Of a DNA stretch of 64,000 nt, positions 45,745-57,172 are shown in pieces. Position 1 is the first letter of the stretch. Each line of letters starts with the position of its first letter. The stretch is from Straminergon stramineum (Eukaryota; Streptophyta; Bryopsida; Hypnales; Calliergonaceae). The stretch is from positions 19,308,019 to 19,372,018 of the forward strand of contig OY987270.1 in NCBI GenBank assembly GCA_963920665.1. The letters are read 5' to 3'. The position numbers and the translations under genes were made by a program. A model generated the notes under the pieces. The model did no database searches. It was not told the origin of the DNA and saw nothing but the letters and a program-made list of their open reading frames with translations.

Positions 45745-48700
45745 ATGTTGATCGTTTTCTTGCTGGATACCAGCGCGTCCATGAACCAGCGCTGCAACAA
45801 TGGACTGTCGTTGCTGGATTGTGCGAAGAGCGCCGTGGAGCACTTCCACAAGGTCTGTGGCTTCCAGTTTGTTCAAATTTGAGTTAAAATCGTAATTCGT
45901 GGTGTTCTTGTACCAATCGTCTCATGCTTTTTTTGACTGACCTAATTGTTACGTGAGAAAGGAAGCTTTGCAGTTTCCGCACTAAATTTCGTGTTCTCTG
46001 CTGTTTACAGGTACGATCACGAGATGCGTCATGTCGTTTGGACAGGTTGGCGAATTCTACTCTTGATGATTCTTCTTCTTACCTCGGTGTTTGCAGCAGG
46101 AAAACTTATTAGTGAGTGTGGAATGATATCTTGCTTGAGTTTGCTAGTGATAGTATACAAAGGGCTAATGGCGGACATATGGTGCAGGTACATGCTGGTC
46201 ACTTGCGACGAAGCAGCGGATTACATCAAGGTATTATATGAGGTTTTGCTATGTTCAATTAAATGCTAATGAAGGTTTTTTTCTAATGAATCGTGTGTTG
46301 AGGGAATTGGAGTTTGGAGTGTTTGCTTTCAGTAATCTGACTCGTTGACTGCCTACTATTATGATCAGGTGGTTGATAAGTACCCCTTCACACATTTTAT
46401 GCGTGCTTTGAAGAGCGTGCAAGCGCGGGACTTGACCAATCTTGGAGCAGCTTTGCACAGGATTTTTAGCTTTCTGAACGTACAACGTCTTGCACTTGAC
46501 ATTGATCGTTACGGTACAGTCCATCTGTCTTCTTCACGTGCCGACATTTTTGATACCCTTTAGAATCCCTTGAAGGATTTTAGGCGTGCAATGAACTAGA
46601 AATTATGATTCTAAGTTATGCAGTTCTGCATGCAGGGCAAGGGCGCAACCCCTGTGTCATTGACTTGACCACCATTTTGTTACTTACCGATGGGACAGAA
46701 CTCACCTCTCTGGTATGTTTCTTGCTCTTCGTTGATTAATTGTCAGTGGCTGAAGATTACCTGGTGTGCTGCGTCGATTGTTTCGCTTCTCAAGTTCTCA
46801 TTGCGCTGCTCAGAATGGAGTGAGTATCAACCTTCAACCTACCGGCCCCCCTACCGTAGGAAGCGAGTTGGCACAGCAGCAATTTCGGTGGGATCAACGT
46901 GTGTTCGCGACTGTCTTGAGGTGAGAATATTTTTCACCTATTCTAAATTTTACTCTTTCAAGTCTGTCGTCTTGGGGTACCTTTAATTGTCTTTTTACTC
47001 ACCTTCGTAGTATAATCCTCTCGTAAATGAGTAACTTTTCATAAATCCTGGTCATATCAAGGCATAGTTTACACCTTTGTTTAGCAGATTAAGAATGGAC
47101 AATGAAGAGATTTAACTTTAGATGAGGTTACAATTCTGGCATTGTAATGTTCGAATTGAAATCTTGACTGAGCTGTACATCTTTTGATATTTGCCATGAT
47201 ATCATGTCTACTGGAAGTACTTAAAGAAAGAATTTCCTTATGTAATTGCGCAGGATACCATCTGTAAGTGCTGCAGTCTTGGAGAGAAGTGGACCTCTTC
47301 CTCAAAATGCGCCAATCTCTGGAGCACCGTCTGCTTTGGTTATGGATTCCAATATTTCACAATTTTGTGAGCTCACGGGGTTAGTAACTGAACAGGAACT
47401 TGATTTTTATAGCCTGTAATCACTGAGGACAGAAGTTTGTCTCTTGAATGGTTGATGCGGAAGTGAAAGCCACGTCTGGTCTTGCGTACATCATTCACCT
47501 GTTGGACTGAACCGTTCCAAGATAATTTAGCAGCCTTAGAGTTCTTCAATTTTTTTGCTGCATGTGCAGAATGATTTTTTATCAAGTGAAATATTGTATA
47601 TTTGAAGAGTGACTTCTGTGAATAGGGGAAAGTGCTTCGTTGCAACTAGCTGGAAGGTACTGATGCAGCATACCGAAGTTACCGCCTCACGCTTGCCTCC
47701 TTGCGTCATCGTCTCTTTTGAGCCCATGCCCAACTCTGCTACTCTCCCACCTCAGGTATCATACTCCAGCGTCAGCTGTCATATTGACTGGAGCTGTTCT
47801 GCTTTTGTTGGTGAGCGATGATATTGTGGAAGAAGCGGTGTTGCATGAATCGGTATTTTTAATCCTGTAGGTTTGGAAGGCAACTGCAGTATATGTAGAG
47901 TCTTGATCTCTTAGTTGGTAGTAACGTTCTCCCTCTTGAGCCAGGTACAACAGGCTTGCCAGCGGAAAATGTTACTGGTCCGAGGCGGTCAAGCACAGGG
48001 GCAAGGGCACTGGCCTATTCCTGAAGCTTACTGGCCAGATCCTACGCATCAGGGTATCTCCCCTCGAGAACCTCATCCTATGATTGCTTACAAGCCAGTT
48101 GATGCTGATCCTCATATACCTACCAACTTTATTTTTGACAAATATGAGGTAAGCTTCTCCTTTGCGTACGTCGAGTGTTTCCAGTTTTTACTACCATGCA
48201 CATAGTAGAAGCCAGCCATCTATTCTACAGTGGTGTATCTTTTCAGGTCTGCTCTAGGTTCTTTGTTCTCAGGCTCGGGTGAATGTCCTTATTTTTTTTG
48301 CAGATTGAATCCAATCCAATCATGGGGTTCCTCATGAAAGCAAATGCTGGGGCTTGCTGGCAAGTATTTGTCCGACATAGTAAAGGCACAAATCATGGCT
48401 ACGGTGACCCTTTTGGGTAAGTCATTGATTTTTGGTCGAGGCTTCTGCTTGCATGGTGGCTGTGAATATGCAAATCCGTGTCAGAGATCTGAGCTTTCAA
48501 TAATGGATTGTTTTCTTGAACCGCAGGTATTTGAGACTTAATCGAGTTGGAAGCAATCTTACTCTTTTTGTTCTCCCTTACAATTATCCAGTGAGTAATC
48601 TTTTTTGACATTGCTATCGCTACGTAGATGCATGGACCAAAAGCTGAGATTAATACCACCAGCTTGAAAGTGGTATTATCTCATACATCTCAGAACATGT

Positions 48701-51700
48701 GAACCAGTTGTCTTGGACCGCTTACTCTTTTACTGTAAAACTTATCTGAGTGGTTGGAATTCAGGTCCTATGGCAGCTGCTAGATCAACTTGGCAAGATG
48801 CCTGGCCAATCCAAAATGTCTCCATTACCTCAATGGCGGCAAGATATGGAGAGGTATTGTTCCAGTATTCCTGCATATTATGGACCTCCTCTACGAAGTG
48901 CCTTGAAGCGTTGGGGCATCAACGCTCATGTAGTACCGGAATCGATGGAGAGTAACCCGTTTGCAGGATTTGTAGGCACTCAGCTGAAACGGTTCAAATC
49001 CCAAGCCAAGGAGATTTTTGATGTCGATATGAGCCGCATCATGGTTTGTCTTTTAACTGAAAGATGATTTTTTACAAACCTCTACAAAATTTAATGCAAG
49101 CAATATTATTAAAAAATAGTACCTTGTTTGAGCTATAATTTTCCGTCAGATAGAGGATCAGGACCTACTCCTAATTATGGTGATATTGGCTCTCTAATGA
49201 CACTCACTGAATTGCACTGTAATGATTAGAGTTGTCGTTGTTTATTAATTTAATGGATTGGACGTTTAATTATCTTGCTCAATCATCTTTGACGATCTCT
49301 GTATTGTAGATTGACTGTGGCTTTGGTTGATTTGTAACAGGCTGGACAACAAGTAGTAAATGCAGGCAATGTGACTCGGCCTCTGGTCAGGAATCTTCCG
49401 CAATCCACTCCACCAAGTGCAGAGGTGCCCCCAGGGTTTACATCTACAGCAACTCCTATCGCACATCAACGCGGAATAGGTCATGGTGAACAAGTTAGTG
49501 CTCGCAAAACAGGCTGGGAGCTTCTTCTTCCGACTGGTCCTACCCCTGCCCTGGCTCCCCAACCATATGTCCCAACTGCTTCATATCCACCTGCGCTGAA
49601 CATGACTGGTCCTGAGATGGCAGCACCTACGGTTCCAACTGGTATCTTGAAAGATATTAGCCTCTTCAAGAATCCTTTCGATATTCCACGGGATCAACTA
49701 CTTAGGTACCTGCTTCCTCCTCTGTATTAATTTTTTCACCGCAGTTACCATCTTTTACCTATGGATAGCCTCTTCTGCATTTCACGACTGAACTGGTTTT
49801 CTTCTGGATGCAGTCAGCTGCAGTATTTGCCCATTCGAGTTGCACTGGCTCTGGAGTCTCGACAGAGCAGAAGGCTTGAACGAGACGGTGGAAAATCATC
49901 CATGAAGTCCAGTCTCAGCAACTTAGCTACCCTATTGGCGGCAAAGGAAGAGGATGATGCCCGACACTCTCTCCCAATTGAAAAGGTTTGTTTATTGATG
50001 ACTTGAGGGTGTTAGTTTATTTTTTTCCCTTGAGAGTATTATTGACTGCATTTGCACTGCGAGCAGATATTAATTGTCATATCAGCTTTGAACACAGAGA
50101 CTGTAGTGTAGACTAAAGTGATAGTTACCGTGATAGTAAAGTGGTATGTTACAATGATAGTAATGAACCCAATTATTGGGTATTCTTTTCTTGATGCAAT
50201 GTTGCGTCTCTTGTCGGAGCAATACATTTCACCGTTTAATTTGTTTCCAATTTGACCAGATGGGAGATTTCAATGATGCGCTTCTGAAGCAGCAGCCACC
50301 CCGTAACCCATATGTAAGCTTCTTGGAACTGAATATTCGAGAGTTTCTTTCTATACGCAATATTTACAGCATAAGATATTTGAAACTTTTTTCCAGATAC
50401 CATGATTAACTTGACTAGTGCCAGTTTATACTTATGTGTTTTAAAAATCAGGCGGTCTACATCTTGTACAGAATGGTGATTTGCTATGCCATACTAGTTC
50501 TTACGTGGCGTTTTTCATGATTTAATAATCCACAGGCTGAAGAACCCGACAGGACAAAGCAGCAGCGCTTGATGTTTGGTAACCCGTATCGGCAGGAGAA
50601 GAACGACGGTGGAGCGGATGAAGGGTGGAGTGAAGGTACTGGGGGTCTTCTGCAAAGAAATCGGAAGCGACGCCGGCGTATTCAGCTGCAGGGCGATTCC
50701 CCTTCTTCTCCATCGCTCTCTTCATCTCCTTCCTCTTCCAATCTTTCCAGCCTTGCTGATTCCTCTTCCGAGACATCATCACCCAACGCAGAGGTGACAT
50801 CACCGCAGAGGGGCCAACAACCAAGCGTTGATAGTATCAATACCGGCACCGCAGATGGAAAAACTGTAGAACCAGGCTCAGGTACCCAGGAAAGGAAAGA
50901 TACTGATCACAGAAGTCTAGCAGCAGGTACCGAGAACACAGAAAAGGGGAATATGCTGCGAGCTAATCACGAATCACCAGTTTCTATCCCTGAGAAGTTG
51001 AATGAGTATGGGGACAAAATGAGAGTCGTTGAAAAGGCAGACAACGAAATCGATTTAGAGCTAGCAAACGATATTGGGAGTCGGGCACTGGATCAAGGAA
51101 GGCGAAAGCGGCATATGGCACCGTTGGGAATGCATCAAGAGCAGTCACATGTAGTCGCGTTCCTCCTTTCTGTTATCAGGGCTCTTCGGAAAACGAAGTC
51201 TTCAAATACGAAAGAGGTCATTGTCATCTTCTTTTCACCAAGAGATATCTTACGCTAGAACCTTTTGTGGTCTTATGGCTTCTTTGCTGTGATCCTTAAC
51301 AAGGTGCCGTGTCATTTTACTTCTTGCTATGTTTCTTACCATTCTTTTAGGAGAGCACTGTCCGGTTGGCTATTGTCAGTGATATTACGCCTGACATACA
51401 ACACTTATTTGTATGTGTAGTTGTTCGAACTTCTGTCAGTACCAGACTTCCCGGTGGACAAAGGCAATTTTCTGGAGCAGCTCATTCTTCAGGTGTGTTC
51501 TGAATTGTGTACCTATTTATCCTTAGCTCGAGTCATTTTCCCTGAATACTTGTGGAAGTGTATATACTTGTGGAACCAGTGTATATGCTTGTTTCTTGCC
51601 ATCTCGAGAAGTTGATTCGACTGAGAAGTTTTTATTACATATGGGAATTCTGCCTTTTTAGTCATTTTGTGGAAAAGAAAATGAAGGCATTACTTCAAGC

Positions 51701-51819
51701 TTTACCAAGTAGACGTTTGTTTGCAGGCCCATCGGTACAACAAACTAGCTGTGGCGAAGAAGCTGATAGAGTACCGAAATCATCTTCTGACAAATCATCC
51801 TGATAATTCTGGATCCTGA
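45745..51819 (+). CDS. INTS6: Integrator complex subunit 6 homologue
   Basis: Eighteen exons: 45745-45852, 46011-46045, 46188-46230, 46369-46513, 46636-46712, 46814-46920, 47254-47379, 47626-47755, 47945-48148, 48304-48416, 48527-48590, 48765-49043, 49341-49705, 49814-49985, 50260-50313, 50536-51216, 51421-51492, 51727-51819; 955 residues, all junctions GT-AG and in phase. Integrator is a nuclear complex that acts with RNA polymerase II in snRNA 3' processing and early termination; in animals subunit 6 helps recruit PP2A. The N-terminus is a von Willebrand A domain: DTSAS (8-12) and TDG (128-130) form the metal-binding site. Then come the family blocks FRWDQRVFATVLR, CELTGGKCF, GHWPIPEAYWPDP, IFDKYE, CWQVFVRHSKG, FVLPYNYP, LPQWRQDMERYCSSIPAYYG and PFDIPRDQLL. 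Exon 16 encodes a Ser-rich, basic, probably disordered tail with an RNRKRRRR run. The last two exons give a conserved-looking helical end (KLAVAKKLIEYR). Start agrees with the family N-terminus. Confidence 0.93.
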
Positions 51820-52529
51820 TTTCCAATTTTTTTTCTCGTGCCATTAAATGCCATGCTTGGAGTTTCTCCATTTCAGAGGTCCAGACATGTTTCCAGACAT
51901 GCTCTTCTCGTGGTAAGCTGGCCCCTTGACAAACGATGCTTTTGGAGATTGCGAAGGCGGAGGTTTAGGCTGCCAGAACGGAGGCATTGCTACAGATTTA
52001 TTGATGTCGTTTTCTATTGGTAGAACGGCAGGCTACAGGGAATAATCAAGTGAGCTCATCCAGATTCGGTGCCGGTATTAGATTGAGCTGAGTCGGTCTT
52101 GGCGATTCGACATGGCTTGGCCCCAAACATTTTATCAAAATGAGCTACCAGGAAAGAAATCGCTTTGCAATTGGTGCTCATACCTGTGTTACCCTCAAAA
52201 GGGGTGGGGTGATCGTGGTTGCAGACAGGCAGATGCTTGAGATTTTAGCCAGACAACATTTACCGCTTGTTCTCCTATTCCAAGATGTTTGGTGATTGAG
52301 GGGTAGTTGGATGGTACATCCTGTGACCCTGATCTTCAAGGGGAAATGTTGTTGAACATATGTACTCAGCAGGTGGTAATTGATACATTTTTCTGGAATG
52401 AGAATGTCCACCACCTTGACATCATGTCCTGATCCTCTCAAATGACTTGCAACAATGAACATTTCGGTGATCGCTCGAGCGGTGGCAACTAAATTGGACT
52501 GAAAATACTGGAGCCCCAGCAACTAAGGT
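51820..52529. other. 3' region of INTS6
   Basis: Probable 3' UTR and flank. A 114-codon minus frame (52178-52522) is present but resembles no family I know, and it lies in transcribed-looking 3' DNA. Confidence 0.45.
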
Positions 52530-53400
52530 GCCACTAAGGTAAGCAGACTCATTAAGGTGAACTACCCCATTCCAGACCAAATGGGAGCAAGCCGATTGTG
52601 GTCTAAATTATGTTAGAGGTGTACAGTGGGCTATAGCTCATTTAAGAATTTTTCAGCCTGTTCACTGCAACTTTATTTATGAACTGATTTTGAAACCACA
52701 AATTGGGTTGGAATTGCAATGAAGTACGCTTCAACTTCATAACAAACTTCATAACAAGTAAAAAATGATAATATAAAATGATACAACAATTTGAATTTCT
52801 TTTATTCACTATCTATGAGAACCATAGGATAGTCAAAGATTTTTTGCATTTGGATGAAGAAATCATACAAGCAATTCCAGTGGTATGAGAATAAGTATCT
52901 TCAAAGCAATTGTGAAGGTTCATTTCTTATTTGTGCTATAGAATACAAGTTGTAATTTTCACAAATGTTGGCAACACTAGATAGTACATAGTATATAGAA
53001 AACATCAAACTCTTTGTATGATTTTCATATAGATATGGGTGTGATGATCATGAAATAGGCCTTAAGTGTGATTCCAACGCAATTTGAAATTTGAAATTCC
53101 ATTCATTATTGAGTGTACATTTGCCTTCCAAAGTTCTCCTAATCTCAAGAAGATCCACAAATTCGTAAATGAATTGTAGCCTACTATACATTTCGAGTTT
53201 TGAAATGTACACCACTAACATAATTTAGCCCACCGGGCTTGCTCTTCCATTTGGTCCGGAATGAGGTAGTTTGATGAGGTAGTTTACCTTATGGTCTGAG
53301 GTAGATTACCTTTTGGTGGGCTTGCTCTTCCATTTGGTCTGGAATGAGGTAGTTTGATGAGGTAGTTTACCTTATAGTCTGAGGTAGATTACCTTTTGGT
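52530..53400. mobile_element. Long-TIR element with duplicated right end
   Basis: The left end, around 52550-52625 (AAGGTGAACTACCCCATTCC.., AGACCAAATGGGAGCAAGCC.., TCTAAATTATGTTAG, GGTGTACA), is matched in inverted orientation by 53207-53292 (TGTACACCACTAACATAATT.., GGGCTTGCTCTTCC, ATTTGGTCCGGAATGAGGTA). The right end is then repeated: 83-bp units at 53235-53317 and 53318-53400. The 0.55-kb interior is non-coding. Superfamily not assigned. Confidence 0.75.
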
Positions 53401-53901
53401 ATGCAACTTTTGGTATTCAAAACTCTATTGTTGGATTACTATTGTTGGATTGAGTTCTATTGCATTTTGATTTAGTCAAGTTATTATTGCATTAAGTGTG
53501 CAATTGGCAAAAGGTTCATTCATTCTTTCACTATACAAGAGGGTGCTTTTGGATTTCTATGGGAAGTAAAAAGGTCACATTAGAATCCAAAAGGATAGAA
53601 ATATCCCCCGGTATGACAATGGGAAGCTATGTGTTTTGCTTTGACCACCTATAAATGTAGCATGATTTTTCCCAAAATGAGTTCACCAAAATACATTACA
53701 ATTGTGAAATAAACCTTGATTTGTTCTTTTTTGCAAAAAAAGATTTTGAATTCAGTAACTACATGTATAGTGACCTAACAATCTACAATGGGCTTCCTAC
53801 TTGAGACCTAAAACCAACTGATATAAGCTTGGGCATGATGTGTATGCACTAGAAAAATCTTTAGGTTCAATTACCAAGTCTATTTCTCTACTTGTGAATC
53901 T
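53401..53901. other. Intergenic DNA
   Basis: No feature recognised before the LHCB5 fragment. Confidence 0.4.
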
Positions 53902-54165
53902 AAGGACTTAGACAAGCTTCATCCAGGTGGTCCATTTGACCCCCTTGGCTTTGTTGACAACCCCAACCAATTTGCTTTGATGAAGGTGAAGGAGATCACT
54001 GAGAACGGAAGGCTAGTTATGTTCACTATGCTCAAATTCTTCAACCAAACCTACATTACTAGTGAGGAATCCATCCAGAATTTGTCAATCTACTTAAGCA
54101 ATCTCTTCAGAAATAACTTTTTGACAATCATCTAAGGATTGGCAAAGTGCCTTCCCCACCTATAA
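53902..54165 (+). pseudogene. LHCB5: LHCB5 (CP26) C-terminal fragment, inactivated
   Basis: Translating 53902 onward gives a DLDKLHPGGPFDPLG block, then a block like ALMKVKEI.NGRL.MF.ML.FF, then S.YLSN.FRNN, colinear with the last third of CP26, a minor chlorophyll a/b antenna protein of photosystem II. The frame is uninterrupted to the penultimate segment, where a TAA (54133-54135) replaces the Ser codon of the family's LLTVISGTA motif; the next 14 codons still align to the normal stop at 54163-54165. Several conserved pigment-helix residues are altered (for example LAMF to LVMF). No upstream exons were found. It is a dead gene fragment in AT-rich DNA. Confidence 0.85.
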
Positions 54166-55441
54166 GTACTTGAAAGGTTAGATCGTCCTATGAATGTGCA
54201 AAGGTCGATAGTGCCCCAAAATACCATTGTGAACCTTCAAGTCCTCAATTTCATTTATTTTGGACCTTGACCATTGTGCTCACGAGGTGTTTGGTACTTG
54301 AATTATACCAATTTTTCCATTGAAATTGTATATGTAATATGTATATGAATTGATCAATTGAGAACAATTTCAATACCCCGTCACTTGAGATTTGTATTAT
54401 AACCTAATATTCCATCGAAAATTTATAATTACTGAGTATATCAAATAGATCACCTTTGTTGTCTACTCTTTTAGCTTGAACTTTGTTACATTTGTGTTGG
54501 AACATTTGTGCTACATGTATGATTTGTAGGTGTGTTCATTAGATCTCTACAATGCTATATGAAAGTCATCCTTTCTTCCCCTCAAAAGGACTTAGAAGTC
54601 TACTATGGGCCTCATTATTTTTTATACTCTAGAGTGGGCATATGGAAACTATCTTTTTGACTAGTACATGCAATATTCTTCACTTATTCTTCACTAATAT
54701 TGGTGATTGAAAAATTAGCCTTGCCCAATGTATATTCTTTTGCATTATGAGCAATCAAATTAGTCAAATCAAATCCATGAAATCTCATGTTTTAGGTTAA
54801 AGTGTCGGATGAACAACTCATCACTATGAATGACGGTACATTGACCTTTTTGTATCCTCCAAATGGCACTTAGATGACTTGTGTTCTACATCATTTCTAA
54901 AGGTTTCTAAATCAAGTGAGACCAATATGGCTTTATCCTTTCATACCGTTTGATAACCAAGGTGCAAGAAGTCTATAAGTTATCAAATCTCCAATTATTG
55001 TCCCTCCTTCAACCTTCTTTGAGTCATGAGTGATTGACAATACATCCAACTTGATGTAGATGAATGTTATTGTTGAGACAAGTGATGCTTAATTTTGATT
55101 TTGCCTTTGCAATCTGAAGCAATAGAAAGAATTGAAAAATAGGTTTGGATTCTAAAGGGATCAAGGATTCATGGTTTTAAAGTGCCAAGTAGACATGACA
55201 CGATTAGAGTCTCTTGGTTGTAAGAAGCTTTTGAGTGATATGTTGGAGATAGTGAATACCACCACTTGATACAAAGTCATGTCAGTGGTTAATTAGAGTC
55301 ATCCCTTATTTAGATTTTACTTTCAAGAGCAATCAAAAAGGATAAAAGAGAGGTGGAGAATATATAGGGCATCATCTATACAAGTTGCCACATGGTCACG
55401 ACACAATTAATATTGTTGAAGAAACTAGGAATCTCAAGATG
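54166..55441. other. Intergenic DNA
   Basis: No gene or repeat recognised. If the gene at 55.5 kb has earlier exons they would lie here, but no convincing one is visible. Confidence 0.4.
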
Positions 55442-55467
55442 TTAACCCTTAAAGGATTGGACCAGGG
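55442..55467 (+). mobile_element. Left-type TTAA terminus next to the protease-like gene
   Basis: TTAACCCTTAAAGGATTGGA is a good match to the left ends of the TTAA family. The open coding frame begins only a few codons further on. No matching right end was found within 2 kb (57344 is another left-type end). Confidence 0.5.
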
Positions 55468-55530
55468 TTGCAAAATCCATGTTGCAAAAGCCACCTAGTG
55501 ACCTTCAAGAATCTCAAGGAGTTAAGAAGC

Positions 55531-56995
55531 ATGCTGGAGATAGAGGTAGAGTTGCCACAAGAAAACAAAACAATTGAGTGGAAGAAGGTGTATCCAACAT
55601 TTCGGGAGCTCAAGGAGAGGTTGCACCAGTGTGGGATTGCAATAGGGAAGAATTTTTGTGTAGAAGTAGACCAAGAAGGTGAATTTGTCACTCTTGATGA
55701 CAACGATTTGTTGGATGGCCCATTGATTCACGTCCGAGCATCCCAAATAGTGAGCAAAATGCCATGGAAGAGACCGAAACCCAATCAACCTCCAATGAAA
55801 GGTGATGATTCATCTCCCCTACTCCCATTTGTAAGTGACTCTAATGTCTTGGGCTCTACATTCCAATTCCTTGGTTCTAAAATAACCAATTCCATTGATC
55901 GCATTGTGAAAATTAGAGCTTTGATGGGGTTAAATTTTGTATCAATAGAATCAATGAAGAACATTCCATTTGTAGGCCAATAAAAAAATAAAATTGAAGA
56001 GAAGAAAGGTTAGTATATGTTTGACCTCCCCCAAATTGCTAAGAAAATAAAACGATAACCAATTTTGTGCTTTTTGGTCTTTTCAGGTATAACCACTAAT
56101 CAATGTTGAATTGTTAGGATTTAATCAATGTTGCTCAATTGAGAGTGAAATTTTTTTTACAGACCGATTGAGGACAAAGAAGGCTCCAAGAGCATACCAC
56201 AATAGGAACTTGGAGATGTTTCTGGAAGGGGTAATCCCCTTTGTAGGACGAGTTTTTGTTCTTCCAAAGAAATTGCAAGACATTTGTATCAATGATTGCA
56301 CAAGCACAGTAGGATTAGTGGGCGCGAAGGGTGAGTCAGTTGGCGCATTTCATGCGGTGAAGAAAGTATGGAAACATCCTCGTCGGTACGATATCTACAT
56401 CAAATACACAAACCATGAAAAGCAACCATGTTTCCCAGCGAAGATTCTCATCTACAATGAGGAATTAGACGTGTTCATTGCAGCACCCTTACCTCCCTTT
56501 GAGTTCAATTTTCCTAAATTTCTCCTTCCAGCTAGTGGCATTGCCATCAGTGACACTGTGCATTGCCTTGGGTTTCCCAAACTCATTGTGGAGGAGGCAC
56601 TCTCACACATGAAGCATGTCACTCTAAAAGAGCTTGAGTTTCCAGCTGTGTTTACAGGTAATGTTTGTTTCTCTGGGTGGAAGCAAGCACTCGCAGACTA
56701 CCGGTCATTTCCGGAAAGCTCAGGAGCAATCTTGGTGGACGACCATGGCCATTTGAAGGGAGTACATGTTTCTTCACTAAGCGCCTCAGAGTATACACCG
56801 GAGCTCATGAAGGAGATGGAATGCGGAAGGAATGCGAGTAGGAGAACAAAAGAATTGTATGAACAAGTAAATACATGCTTGCCGCAACTCATTTCAGGGG
56901 TGAAGCGAAGTGCCGAGGCTGCTGTGTTTGTCCCAATCAATGTCTTGATGAAATCCTTGATAAAGCCAACTACAAAAGCTATTCTCTATTCTTGA
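55531..56995 (+). CDS. Trypsin/HtrA-like domain protein with small N-terminal module, two exons (model uncertain)
   Basis: Two open regions in different frames: first exon from the ATG at 55531 (frame open from 55453), second ending at the stop at 56993-56995. A strong donor GTAAGT lies at 55831 and polypyrimidine-AG acceptors near 56155, but I could not fix a junction whose phases agree with certainty. The first part has a VELPQENKTIEWKKVYPTF stretch and ends in LDDNDLLDGPLIHVRA, shaped like a PB1/ubiquitin-fold module. The second (up to 294 codons from 56111) looks like a serine-protease beta-barrel: FHAVKKV (His 81), ELDVFIAAP (Asp 120), ISDTVHCLGFP, and PESSGAILVDDHGHLKGVHV (Ser 204). Spacing fits a His-Asp-Ser triad, though the usual SGG is SGA. 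Function unknown; it may be an inactive or divergent peptidase. Its 3' end is duplicated downstream. Confidence 0.6.
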
Positions 56996-57172
56996 GAGTT
57001 TTAGCATTCTCACATAACTAAGACAAAAGATATTGAAATTGATACCTTCTCTTCCTGACCTCTGTTACCAACAATTCTCTATGTCTTGATGAAATCCCTA
57101 GCAATGAAGCCAACTTTAGAAGCTATTCTCTACTTCTGAGGTTTTCAGCATTTATTACAAATGATACTAAGA
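56940..57172 (+). repeat. Tandem duplication of the 3' end of the protease-like gene
   Basis: The last codons and first 3' bases (56940-57030) recur at 57081-57172, a 141-bp period: TGTCTTGATGAAATCC, AAGCCAACT, AAGCTATTCTCTA, TTTTAGCAT/TTTCAGCAT. The second copy lacks an upstream coding frame and so is a non-coding remnant. Confidence 0.85.

Noticed and set aside
52178..52522. 114-codon minus-strand frame downstream of INTS6
   Set aside because: No family resemblance; lies in the expected INTS6 3' region, and composition is not gene-like.
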